From Gerris lacustris (taxonomy: Eukaryota; Arthropoda; Insecta; Hemiptera; Gerridae), in the NCBI GenBank assembly GCA_951217055.1, contig OX578280.1:43775882-43839881 (forward strand): DNA of 64,000 bases, read 5' to 3'. The translations under genes were made by a program, and so were the position numbers. Position 1 is the stretch's first letter. The number at the start of each line of letters is the position of its first letter. The notes under the pieces are model-generated. The model had not been told where the DNA came from. It searched no databases and worked only from the letters and a program-made list of their open reading frames with translations. Of this stretch, positions 31,176-40,355 are shown one piece after another.

Positions 31176-31955
31176 ATGACATTGACTAAGAGTAAGAGAG
31201 GACGTGGGGTTTTAAACAAACTTATCGACTCACTACCCATTGAACTTCATCTGCCAGGAGGTTATCAATTTTGCGGTCCAGGTACTAAGCTTGATCGTAG
31301 ATTGTCACTAGGTCAGATTGGTATCAACCCACTGGACGCGGCCTGCAGAGAACACGACATTGCATACTCGCGAAGCAAAGACACGAAAGCTAGAAGAAAA
31401 GCGGACCAACATTTAGCCGAAGCTGCTTGGAAGCGAGTAAAGGCAAGCGATTCGAGTTGGGGTGAAAAAGCGTCTGCTTGGTCAGTTACAACAGCCATGA
31501 AGGCGAAAAGAAAAGTAGGAGGAAAACTGAAATCGATGGCCGGAAAACTTAAGAAAGGCATGGCTATGGCTAAGCGAGCTCTACGAAATGCATCCGCTGA
31601 GAAGAAGAGTGTATACCAGAAAACCTTAGCTGCCTTACGGGCAGCTAAACTAGGAGTCGGACCCCAACGTCGTGGTAAAAAACATAATAATATTCCGAGA
31701 GTAATACCAGTTCCCAAACGCGGAGGAATTCTACCTTTTCTCATGGCAGCAATACCTGCTTTAGCAGCATTGGGGTCCGTTGCAGGTGGCGCGGCCAGCC
31801 TTGTCAAGACAATTAATGAAGGTCGACAAGCTAGTCAAGCCTTGGAGGAGGCAAGAAGACACAACAAGAAGATGGAGGAGATTTCTATTGGCAAGGGACT
31901 GTTTCTCAGACCGTATAAAAAAGGCCTTGGACTGTACATTGAAGCAAAAAACTGA
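31176..31955 (+). CDS. parvovirus-VP1-like phospholipase A2 virion protein
   Basis: 259 residues. Residues ~25-75 hold a secreted-type phospholipase A2 core as in parvovirus VP1: the calcium loop YQFCGPGT, the catalytic HD pair in ACREHDIAYS, and a following helix with Asp (KADQHLAEAAW). It hydrolyses phospholipids and in parvoviruses lets virions leave the endosome. Next comes a Lys/Arg-rich middle (~100-180), DNA-binding or nuclear targeting in character, and then a hydrophobic Gly/Ala segment (LPFLMAAIPALAALGSVAGG). It ends with EARRHNKKMEEI and a GKGLFLRPYKKGLGLYI motif, a layout reminiscent of adenovirus-type minor core/membrane-lytic proteins. It lies between PolB and the protease in the unique loop and is intact. 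Comparable proteins are known from adintovirus-type elements. The C-terminal comparison is my inference. Confidence 0.9.
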   Translation: MTLTKSKRGRGVLNKLIDSLPIELHLPGGYQFCGPGTKLDRRLSLGQIGINPLDAACREHDIAYSRSKDTKARRKADQHLAEAAWKRVKASDSSWGEKASAWSVTTAMKAKRKVGGKLKSMAGKLKKGMAMAKRALRNASAEKKSVYQKTLAALRAAKLGVGPQRRGKKHNNIPRVIPVPKRGGILPFLMAAIPALAALGSVAGGAASLVKTINEGRQASQALEEARRHNKKMEEISIGKGLFLRPYKKGLGLYIEAKN

Positions 31956-31957
31956 CT

Positions 31958-32293
31958 GTGAGCCTCCCAAATAGGCCTCTCACAGATCATGACTTGAGAC
32001 GAATTATCATGTATCGACTTCAAGTACCAACATTTCGAGGAGTCTTTATGAGAGACCAATTGACTAAAAAGAGGAGGCTAAACGTAGAATCGGGCATTGT
32101 TAATCATAATAAAATGTCCGATAGAGGTAGTCATTGGAGTGCCTACTATGTTAAAGGAGATGTTGCGCTGTATTTTGACAGTTTTGGTAATTTGCAGCCA
32201 CCACCCGAACTTGCTTACTATCTCAGAGGGACCACAATAACCTACAATCGACAACAAGTTCAGCCATTTGACAGTATCATTTGTCAGGGATGA
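31958..32293 (+). pseudogene. adenain-like maturation protease, cut off after the presumed catalytic Cys
   Basis: A C48-type cysteine protease of the adenovirus/Polinton kind. The start TDHDL..I....VPTFRGVFMRDQL matches the usual N-terminus, the catalytic His is in GSHWSAYY, the acid in YFDSFG, and the presumed catalytic Cys in DSIIC. The Cys codon is 32282-32284, the last bases of the unique loop. From 32285 the sequence is the inverted arm, which adds two codons and a TGA, so everything after that Cys, including the C-terminal helix, is lost. The frame has no ATG before 32009; it opens at GTG 31958 right after the preceding stop, so its true 5' end (splicing or reinitiation) is unresolved. 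Its role would be to cleave capsid precursors. Confidence 0.85.
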
Positions 32294-35200
32294 TTTGAGG
32301 GTAAATTGCTAAAGTCAAAATGGTGACCAAGGGCTTGCATAGCCTCCAATCTCCAATCCTGACCGAATGATTTAATTAGATATACAAAGCTGTCGGTGTC
32401 AGTGTAGGCTAACTTTAGCCTCTCTGGACCGTAATGTCTAAGCATTGTTTCATAGTGAAATGATAGCATCTTGAGCTTAGCCATTTCAAGAATGCAGAAC
32501 CCTGCATAGATCGGTTTGTTAAAGGTTATTTTAGTTTTTTTCATATGAATTATTACTAGATTTTCAGCAATAATTGTTCGACTTTGAAAATTTGGACGAG
32601 CAATCAACTTCTCCGCACTTGACCATTTATTTACTATTCTTAGATCTATTCGCTTCCTAACCTGCTCTATGCACTTGCCAAATGTAGCATTATTCAATAG
32701 CTTCATAAGGTCTTTTTCAAATTCTGTTTTAGCGGTTTTCCGCTTCTCATTATTGACATTAATGAATGGAGCGAGCCAGGCAGTTTGTTGAAAACCTATA
32801 ATCCTATGTACTTTTTTTAACTGACATCCATGGGCCACTACAAATTGAAGCACTCGGTAGTGCAGAACATATCTTTCCTTGGGGGCTAGAGTCCCTACTA
32901 GTTTAATATAATTGGAGCCTGGAGGTTTAAAATGCTGAGGGAGAGGAGGCAAATCATTGAAATAGTCGTGGAGGTGCTCAGGAATGACTATATCCACTTC
33001 GGCAATGTATCCGATATCAGAGTTGTCCGAAACAGTTAATAAGTTTACAGTTTGCGGTTCCACCCAGTGAAAGTTTGACAAAGGTAGAGGTTGACAGGAT
33101 GCGAAACCATAAAGATTATTAGCATCTATGTAGCAAAGTTCATTTGATTCATCAGATTTTGCATGTCTAAGACTTACTTGAGTAAATCCTCCTCTCAAGC
33201 CTCGCTCCAAGAGAAGCATCATTGAATAATCACAAATTAATTCCAATTGCTCCCCTGTAATTTTTAGCATACCCTCGAATGCTAGCCCTGGAAGGCTGTA
33301 AAAGTTTACCACCTCTAGGTTGTAATCGGAGTTGAAAAACTCTAGCCTGAAATTTTCATAAATTTCAGCTAGGAGGTAAACATCAGTTTGAAGATATAAT
33401 TCAGAATAGGTCCTCAAATCTTTAATATTAAACTCGGACCATACATCCTGAGCATGCTTATACTCCTCATCACTAATGCTTGCATCATTTAGTAAACTGT
33501 AAAAATGTTCTCGGGATGGTAAACTTGTTTCGTCCAACTTGTTCCAGTCTGTCATGTAGTCATAGGGCATTTGCCCCTTTCTTAGTAATAATGCCAATTG
33601 TTTTCCCTCATAGTGTTTGGGAAGGATGGAGAACTGTTCGGGAGCTAACGTTTTGACAATTTTGTCTAGACTTGATGGAAGAAACCTACAAGAATCGAGA
33701 AATCTTAGCCACAAATATCGTCCATTGCACCTTATTTTCTTTGAAAATGACATAAATTTTTCTTCATTGTTTGGTATGACTCTAATTTCCCCTGGAGTTT
33801 TGCCCAATTCCCTAACCAGAAATTTAAAATCATAGCCCGAACCGTTGTGAAAGAAAATGGGAAGGAAATCAGGTTTACGCGCTGCTATATTACACGACTG
33901 ATGACTGGCCCCTCGATATTTGCTTGTTATATGTTCATGATCGATTACTTTGGGGTCTTCTAATGTAAATTCTAATTTGCAAAAATAACATACAGTTGCA
34001 GATCGGTGAGCCTCGCGTTCATTATCGGTCATACATACAGGGTTATTAATTGAATAATAATAAATTACCTTCTCACCGATTCTGGTTAAAGTTTTTATTA
34101 GTTTAAATGCTGCATCAGGGCCTGTATATATTATCGCTCTATTGAAATCACGGTCTTCACCCACTTCATGCACGTCACTCTTAACATATATACCATAAGA
34201 CATTATTTGATGTTCTTGATACTTATTGGTGTAAGGTCTATATTGTCCAGTTTGCTCGTCTGCGACAGGCGGTTCACAGGTAGCTATTGGCACTAATAAT
34301 GACTCAATATCACAGTACACTACAAAAGGAATTCGAACCTGATGTCGACCATGTAGTATTTTTAGTTTGTTGTTGTCTTGAGTTGGCATTATAACTCTTG
34401 TAGGTTGACCGATGCAGTCAAGTCTGTGTCTGTAAAGTTTTTCTTCTTTTGTCAAATTCGGCCTATCCTGAAAAAAGCTTAAACATCGCCTACAGAGAGC
34501 TATGGCACCATGGTGTTTGGTCAGTTGACTTTTAATCAGTCGTTCCAACTTAAAAATTCTAACAAAATGATTATGATTATCTGATGCTAGCAGCAACAGG
34601 TCTATACAGAATTCAGCCTCCGATTTTGTATCCCTAAATGGATAAATATTTTCATCTTCGTCCAGAGCAAATATATAAACTCTTACATTGTTCAGAGCTT
34701 CAAATTTATTAATGTCCTTAACAAGAGCTGGATTAGTCATACAGGAAAAATCAAAAACTTTTCCTGAAGGATTTAAAGCTAAAATAGATTGACGAAAACA
34801 GTCATCTGTGTCTGCGTATTGTGTATGATCGCAAGATTTCGTTTTTAAAATCCTAGGCGGAATTGGTATGTTACAGGCAACCCTAAGCGGATTATGCTTA
34901 CTCAAATTTAATACGATTCCCTCAATAACATTAAGGACATAACCAGACCCGTATCCCTCATAGTCCTCTACCTCGGATGAAATTTTATCTACTCCGTCAT
35001 TTATAATTTGTGATACATCGTCATTGGCAAAAAGCGCCACACTTTTTGTTTTAAAATTACGTTCAACTGTTATTTCAGTAATAGGATGGATGTAAATAAC
35101 GTCTAGACAAAAATTTACACTAACACCAGGCCAGATACTAAGTTGCTGTTCAATTTTTGTTTTTATAACATCAAAAGCTAAAGTGAAAAATGACTCTAAA

Positions 35201-36796
35201 TCATTGCTGCCATAAATGTTTTTAATATTATATGTTATTAAATTTTTATTAAAAGCACTTTGAATTGTGATAATACCCTCCTCATCGTTGCAAGGAAATT
35301 CATTTCGAGCTAGTTTAGATCGTCTAGATCTTAAGTCAGGCCTACATTCTTTATTATGTTGTTTTAATGCGTTTTTACTACGAAATGAGGATTTACAATT
35401 AATGCACGTTATGTTTTTACATATCAAGATATGTTTTTTAAGGATGTCCTTTCGAGTCATTGATCTATTACATTTCGGGCAATGAAGCTTTAAATTGATG
35501 CATTTAGTTTTTAAATGACGAGTTAAATTGTCCTTTCGAGAAAACACAGTGGAGCATTTTCCGCAGGCAAAGGCTTGCACATAGCTGAAAATATATAAAA
35601 AAATTAAGAAAGCTAACCACTTCAAATTGATATATTAAAAAAATGTTTATTTTATATAAGTGATTCTCTAAAAAAGAAGCAGTTGCAGTTTTAAAGTTGT
35701 TTTTATTTATTTATAAAATAAATTAAAAGAAAGAAAAAGAAAAAATTGAATATTTTTTATAAGTATTTGTTCAAAAAGGTACGATTCCACTTTTGAAACC
35801 GGTTTTTAATAACTCTGGGAACTCGAGCTCACCTCAGGTGGTTGGCCTTGAAAGGTTAATAACCATTTTTGCAACTCCAACTCCAAAACTCGTTCTAGTC
35901 TAAAAACTTGAGACATAACATGTCATCCATTCTTTTATAAATCAGCCGTTCTTTTTAGAAGTCAATATATTCTATTTGTCAAGATTTGAAATCTTTGTAC
36001 TCACGTTCTCTCAAATTTAAGAAAGCAAAGTAAACAGATGATAATCTTAACTTATAAAACCTAATAAATCTCATGTCAGTGATTCATTTTGACTAATAAC
36101 AATAAAGAATCATCCTTTAATAATTAATATTTAAAAATTAAACTAATATTTAAAAAATGATAAGCCTTAAAAATTATACTTCCAATAAACATTTATATGT
36201 TACTTTCTTAAATTAAATTATACAAAAGAGCAGTCAATGTGCAGTCTAATAGAACAAGTTTAGATTTAGAATTAGTTTATACGAGCTGTAGATTTGGGAG
36301 ACATGTCAGGTCATGCTTCTATGTAATTTTATATATTGACTGCGTGCTTATTAATCTCATGTCAGTAATTCATATTTGACTAATGAAAAGAAGTTTCCTA
36401 CTTAAACTAATATCTAAAAATGATAAGACTTGAAAATAATACATCCAATAAATATATATGTGTTACACTCTTAAATTGAATATGCAGTTAGCAACTGAAC
36501 ATATATAGAATTAGTTTTGAAACGAGCTGTAGTTTTGTGAGACATGTCATGTCAAGCTTCCCAGTAATTTGTATATAACTAGCTGTGCGCTAATAAGCAG
36601 AGAATAAGAAGGCTTAAAACAAATTTACTTTGTTTAGAAAAATGTATTTATTGTATTAGTATAACTACTTTCAAAATCAATAGTAATTTCCTTCATGTCT
36701 TTACAAGTAATATTATTATATATACTCTGACTCTAAGTTTACTAGTTTATACCTTGGTTCAGAAGAGGAGCTGGTACTGGGGCGAGAAGTTTCCAT
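32284..36796 (-). pseudogene. polB: truncated copy of the spliced PolB gene
   Basis: Mirror of the left gene: exon 1 is 36796-36753, exon 2 begins at 35584, and the frame ends with a TGA at 32286-32284 made by the fold-back junction. It keeps the zinc fingers, exonuclease motifs and Pol A, B and C. It lacks the last 132 residues, including KMY and the rest of the thumb, so it should not be a working polymerase, although it could still bind DNA or a terminal protein. Over the shared part its protein is identical to the left copy. Its stop overlaps antisense with the end of the protease frame by 10 bp. Confidence 0.93.
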
Positions 36797-36829
36797 GATA
36801 ATGATGAGTAGGCTAGTTGTTCGGAGTGA

Positions 36830-36863
36830 ACTGACTTTCTAGAGGAAATCAGCTGTATATATA
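36830..36863 (-). promoter_or_regulatory. TATA + TCAGT initiator of PolB, right copy
   Basis: Mirror of 26070-26103; TATA at 36863-36856 and TCAGT at 36834-36830 on the minus strand. It would drive the truncated PolB. Confidence 0.85.
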
Positions 36864-37085
36864 CTCGATTTTGAACCCTTAACGAAAGCATGCTGCCTTA
36901 GTTCTGCCCGAGGAGATCTCACCACTCCTTAAAAATCATGCATCCACCTCGTGGTCGCCAGCGCCTCCTTAGCCCCTACAAAGGAGTTCTCGCCACTCCT
37001 TAAAGTCATGCATCTACCTCGTGATCATCGGAGCTCACGTGTTATACATTGTGTGGGCTGCTTTCGTTAAGGGATCCTAACTCAG
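36864..37085. promoter_or_regulatory. symmetrical bidirectional control region, right copy
   Basis: Mirror of 25848-26069, with the inverted CCCTTAACGAAAGCA motifs at 37059-37073 and 36876-36890 and the two ~40-bp direct repeats between them. Confidence 0.8.
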
Positions 37086-37120
37086 TATAAATACAGCTTA
37101 AGTTTCGGGTAAACTTCAGT
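37086..37120 (+). promoter_or_regulatory. TATA + TCAGT initiator of the small gene, right copy
   Basis: TATAAATA at 37086-37093, TCAGT at 37116-37120, exon-1 ATG at 37153. Confidence 0.85.
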
Positions 37121-37152
37121 CTGAATTTAACAGCAACCTTGAAAACATCAAC

Positions 37153-37724
37153 ATGTCTTCTTCTTTATCTCAAGCACTCAACCAATCGTTGGTATACAAC
37201 AAGCGGATGAGTATCAAAGATCTCATTAAAGGTAATATAGTTTAAGTTAAAAATTAGAATCAAAAATAAATTTTTTATTAATAAAAATTAAATAGAGTAT
37301 GATATATAGAATCAAATAGAAAATAATAGTTTTTATTTATAAAAATTAAATAGAATATGATATAGCTATGTAATGCTTTATATTAAATTTATAATAGAAC
37401 AAAACTTTTTACCGACACTTACAAGATTAAAAGCAGATCGAGTCACTATCATATACTAATCAGTTAATTATTTTTTGTTTAGACAAGCCTTACTTCGTCA
37501 AGAAATTTAAGTACTTGGCGAAGAGTAAGTTTGGAGAGAGCCTAATCGCCACTCTGGAAATGGATGAAGAAGGGAGCAAGGATGTTTTCCTCCCACAAAG
37601 AGTGATGCCAGTCATATCAGAAGAGGTGCTCGCGGACTATAATGAAAAGCCAGACCTCAATCTGGTTTTTAGTGGACTGGAAGAAGATGGGAAAACTTTC
37701 AAAATATCTTTTATTAATGTATAA
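37153..37724 (+). CDS. small two-exon conserved protein, right copy
   Basis: Exon 1 is 37153-37231 (26 codons plus one base, donor GGTAATAT) and exon 2 is 37483-37724 (acceptor TTTTTTGTTTAG), 106 residues in all. Both copies encode the same protein from 37515 on. Exon 1 is acceptable in composition and is preceded by a full core promoter, which supports the two-exon model over a start at the internal Met. See the left copy for the protein description. Having two intact copies while PolB has one intact and one broken copy would double the dosage of this product. Confidence 0.8.
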
Positions 37725-37742
37725 TAATTTAATTTTATGTTT

Positions 37743-37748
37743 AATAAA
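37743..37748 (+). terminator. poly(A) signal AATAAA of the small gene, right copy
   Basis: AATAAA 19 bases past the stop codon at 37724. Confidence 0.75.
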
Positions 37749-38222
37749 TTTTTAAATTGAAATTATCTGGTTGAACATTTTATTGTATTACCTAATATCT
37801 CTTTTAGCGTTGAAGCCTCTAGGTATTAGTGTTTTACATAGCTGCAGCCGTGAGTTAAAGGCTCGCAGGCTCTGTTATTACATATCAGTGGTCTGAATAA
37901 AGTAAGAAATTTTTGTTTAATCAGAGGTGGACACTTTATCACTTATTATTTCACAAATAGATTTAAGTGTATTAGATGTATAGTAATCAAAGATTATAAT
38001 TAGTTTTAGTCATCAAAAAGTTTATTCATTAGATGACAAAATCTTTTCTTGATCAATTGACTGGGATCATTAAATACATTACAATTATTTTTATTTGAAC
38101 TAATTTTATACTTAATTATTTATGATGAAAATATAATAGTTAAGAATAATTTAATTTTAAGAAATATATACAGTTTGTCTCTTGCTATTAATTTAAAAAA
38201 GATTAAGGAAGAGAGGATAACG

Positions 38223-38270
38223 ATGCACAGCGAATCTACTGAAGAAGACACAGTCAAACATGGAAACGGG
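38223..38270 (+). other. possible small first exon, right arm copy
   Basis: Mirror of 24663-24710: ATG at 38223, 16 codons, then GTAAGT at 38271. A transcript from here would cross the element's right terminus at 38832 and could splice into flanking host sequence. Weak evidence only. Confidence 0.25.
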
Positions 38271-38602
38271 GTAAGTATTACTACTTTTTAGAGTCAGAAT
38301 CCACCCCCGAAATCATTTTTAAAAATATAACTAGTCTATAGCAATAGCATATGATTGTTTAAAAGCACAGAGGCATGTCCAATTTTGGCCCTGAACAGAA
38401 GGTAAAAACGATACATTACGTATAACAAGACCAATCAGAATCAATTAGAGACAGTCCCTCCATTTTTCCAAAGTCCAATCAGGAGAACGTTATCGCCCAC
38501 CGAGCTCGCCATTGAGCTCGTAATCGAAACCGTCTCCAAAATCAATGGAAATAAGGGTTGAAATCGACACCAAGGCAGGGCTAATATCAACGAGCGTGCC
38601 TC

Positions 38603-38792
38603 GGGGGCGTGGCCAAAATCGCCAATCAAACTAAAATCAAAACTGGGGGCGGGGCCAAAATACACAATTGACCTAAAATCAACATAGGGGCGGGGCCAAC
38701 ATCACCAATTGGACAAAATCAACCCCGGGGGCGGGGCCAAAATCGCCATTGGGGGCGTGGTCAACGTCAAAGTCGACACAGGCCACGCCCCC
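38603..38792. repeat. subterminal GC-box array, right arm
   Basis: Mirror of 24141-24330; GGGGGCGTGG and GGGGGCGGGG boxes at a 41-42-bp period. One box spacer differs from the left arm (ATCACCAATT here). Confidence 0.85.
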
Positions 38793-38832
38793 TCCTTCCT
38801 CCTGCGAGGTAGCGTCCCCTATATATGCTACT

Positions 38833-38838
38833 TTTATT
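38833..38838. repeat. 6-bp target-site duplication, right
   Basis: TTTATT, identical to 24095-24100. Confidence 0.93.
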
Positions 38839-39945
38839 AATTTTATAAACTTTGCTTAGGTTTAGGTAATTGTCAGCTTTATTTTCTGTCGTGAGTTTAC
38901 CATAAAACATAATTTGCAGATAAATCATCTTGCACTGCCATTAGCAGCTTATTGCTTTCTTCAAAAACTTAGGGTTTGGGTATCAGGTCACTGATAGTTA
39001 TTGTTCTCTCGCCAGTTGACCGTATATAGAAATTGCAATCTACTACGAGTATTTTAAAGCAGCTGTTCAAAAACATATGAGTTTGAGTACACGCACAAAC
39101 TATTTCACTATCTATCCCTCTTCTGAAAACCTAGGTTGTGTATCGTGGTAATGCTAACAGGCCTGTTATCTGTTTACCGTAAACAGAGGTTACAGGTAAA
39201 CTATCTAGTACGAGCTATTGCAGTATCTATCCTCTGTTTTCTAAACTTAGGATGTGAATCATGTTGATTCGATTCTGTAATATATTTACACTAAAAAAGA
39301 AGTTTCTTGTCTATAATGAACTGTAAAATTTGCTGTCAGCTCAGTATACTGACAACATCTGCTTCGACAACTTATGTAATAATTATACGACTTAAAAATA
39401 TAGGCTTATCTACTATAAAGCCGTATGGCTCACTCATTCACTCACTTCCAGAATAGCTAGAAATTTGAAATTCAGCACACTGCCATGTTACTGACGGAAT
39501 ATTTCCAAAACGTTTACTTTTTTTTTTTTTTTTTTTTTTAATGCTTACCCTCTTTTAAAAATAAATTTTTTGGATGTAACTTGTAAGATAGTTTGTGGCT
39601 AAAGTAATGCAATCCCTTCATGATGTATATTGTATATAGTTAAAAAGCTCTTTAAGAGTACAATAAATGTTCTTATATACACAGTTTTGTCGTATTTTCT
39701 TTTCAGAGGGTTTTTAATTGATTCCATTATTCGAATTTTTGTGATGTATTTTACGCAATTATAAAACATGAAATACTCAATGTACAATATAAACAAATAA
39801 AATAAGTACCTGGATTATACAATTACCTCTCATATAATGTTCCTGGCCTCTCGATTAAGTGTCACAGGCATATATGTACCGGCGAGTTAATATATCTACA
39901 TGCAATCATTAGTAAATACTTTTTAAAGAAAAATACTCCAATACG
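38839..39945. other. non-coding; diverged direct duplication, poly-T
   Basis: A diverged duplication at about 39105-39145 and 39220-39262 (CTATCTATCC, TCT.TTTTCTAAAC.TAGG.TGTG.AT). A T run of about 20 at 39518-39539. No gene supported. Confidence 0.45.
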
Positions 39946-39949
39946 CTAA

Positions 39950-40355
39950 TTAGTGTGGCACATGGCTTTCTCGCGCCTAATTTGTAAATTTTAATGATTT
40001 TATGCTTTTACAGCCCATTCAATTTTATTTAATTTTACCCCAAATTTTTTAAATCTGTCAAAATTGTTTTGATTTTTTACATAAATTAAAGTATCAATTT
40101 AGAAATTTTTAAGGAGACAGTTATAATTAATCTGGGGGCTATTTTTGACAAACGATCACTTATGACAAACTAGTAGTTTTTAAGATATGTTGGTTCGCAC
40201 AAATTGAGTGACAAACAGACAGACCGACACGGAACCAAAAATGTTCCTGATATCTGAAACGGATTTCTGTCTTGCAATTTTTGAAATCGGAGGCATAAAA
40301 AATTCAGAACTAACACATAGTTTCCGTTACCTTCGGTAAGCTCAAAAGCAAAATA
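39950..40355 (+). repeat. RepB copy
   Basis: Shares, in order, TAGTGTGGCACATGGCTTTC-like start, CTGTCAAAATTGTTTTGATT, ATTAAAGTATCAATTTAG, AAGATATGTTGGTTCGCA, CAGACAGACCGACACGGAAC, ATCTGAAACGGATTTCTGTC and TTCCGTTACCTTCGGTAAGC with 58440-59015. Unclassified, non-coding; the open frames crossing it are not conserved. Confidence 0.75.

Larger units (their letters stand above)
30649..32284. other. unique loop of the giant inverted repeat
   Basis: 1,636 bp present once, holding the PolB C-terminus, the phospholipase gene and most of the protease. It marks the part of the parental genome between the two fold-back breakpoints. Confidence 0.95.
24101..38832. mobile_element. Polinton/adintovirus-like element rearranged as a giant inverted repeat
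   Basis: 14,732 bp, beginning AGTAGCATATATAGGGGACG and ending in its exact complement, with a perfect 6-bp flanking duplication. Two 6,548-bp arms (24101-30648, 32285-38832) pair with no net indel; every paired coordinate sums to 62,933. They flank a unique loop 30649-32284. Content: one full spliced PolB, one truncated PolB, two copies of a small two-exon gene, one phospholipase-A2 virion-protein gene and one truncated adenain-like protease. Retrovirus-type integrase, FtsK-like ATPase and major/minor jelly-roll capsid genes of a full Polinton are absent, so it is a defective derivative that had to be integrated in trans. This may be an old copy of a virus of the host animal. Confidence 0.93.
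32285..38832 (-). repeat. right arm of the giant inverted repeat
   Basis: Reverse complement of 24101-30648 with the few substitutions listed for the left arm. It contains the intact mirror copies of the PolB intron, bidirectional control region, small gene and GC-box array. Confidence 0.97.

Noticed and set aside
31313..31807. 164-codon frame antisense to the phospholipase gene
   Set aside because: A shadow of the Lys/Arg/Ala-rich sense gene; no promoter or domain of its own.
24101..38832. The palindrome as a plain assembly or adapter artefact
   Set aside because: A missing-adapter artefact gives a hairpin with no unique loop and no target duplication outside. Here there is a 1.6-kb loop, a perfect 6-bp duplication outside both ends, and real-looking point differences between arms. 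Not excluded without reads, but less likely.
24101..38832. Two independent Polinton insertions in opposite orientation
   Set aside because: Only one 6-bp duplication pair exists, both outer ends are element termini, there are no termini at the inner junctions, and the axis of symmetry is exact with no indels.
24101..38832. Bidnavirus-like element (PolB plus phospholipase domain)
   Set aside because: Bidnaviruses do combine a PolB with parvovirus-type proteins, but the adenain-like protease, the 6-bp duplication and AG-type termini fit Polinton/adintovirus better, and no parvovirus capsid or NS1 gene is present.
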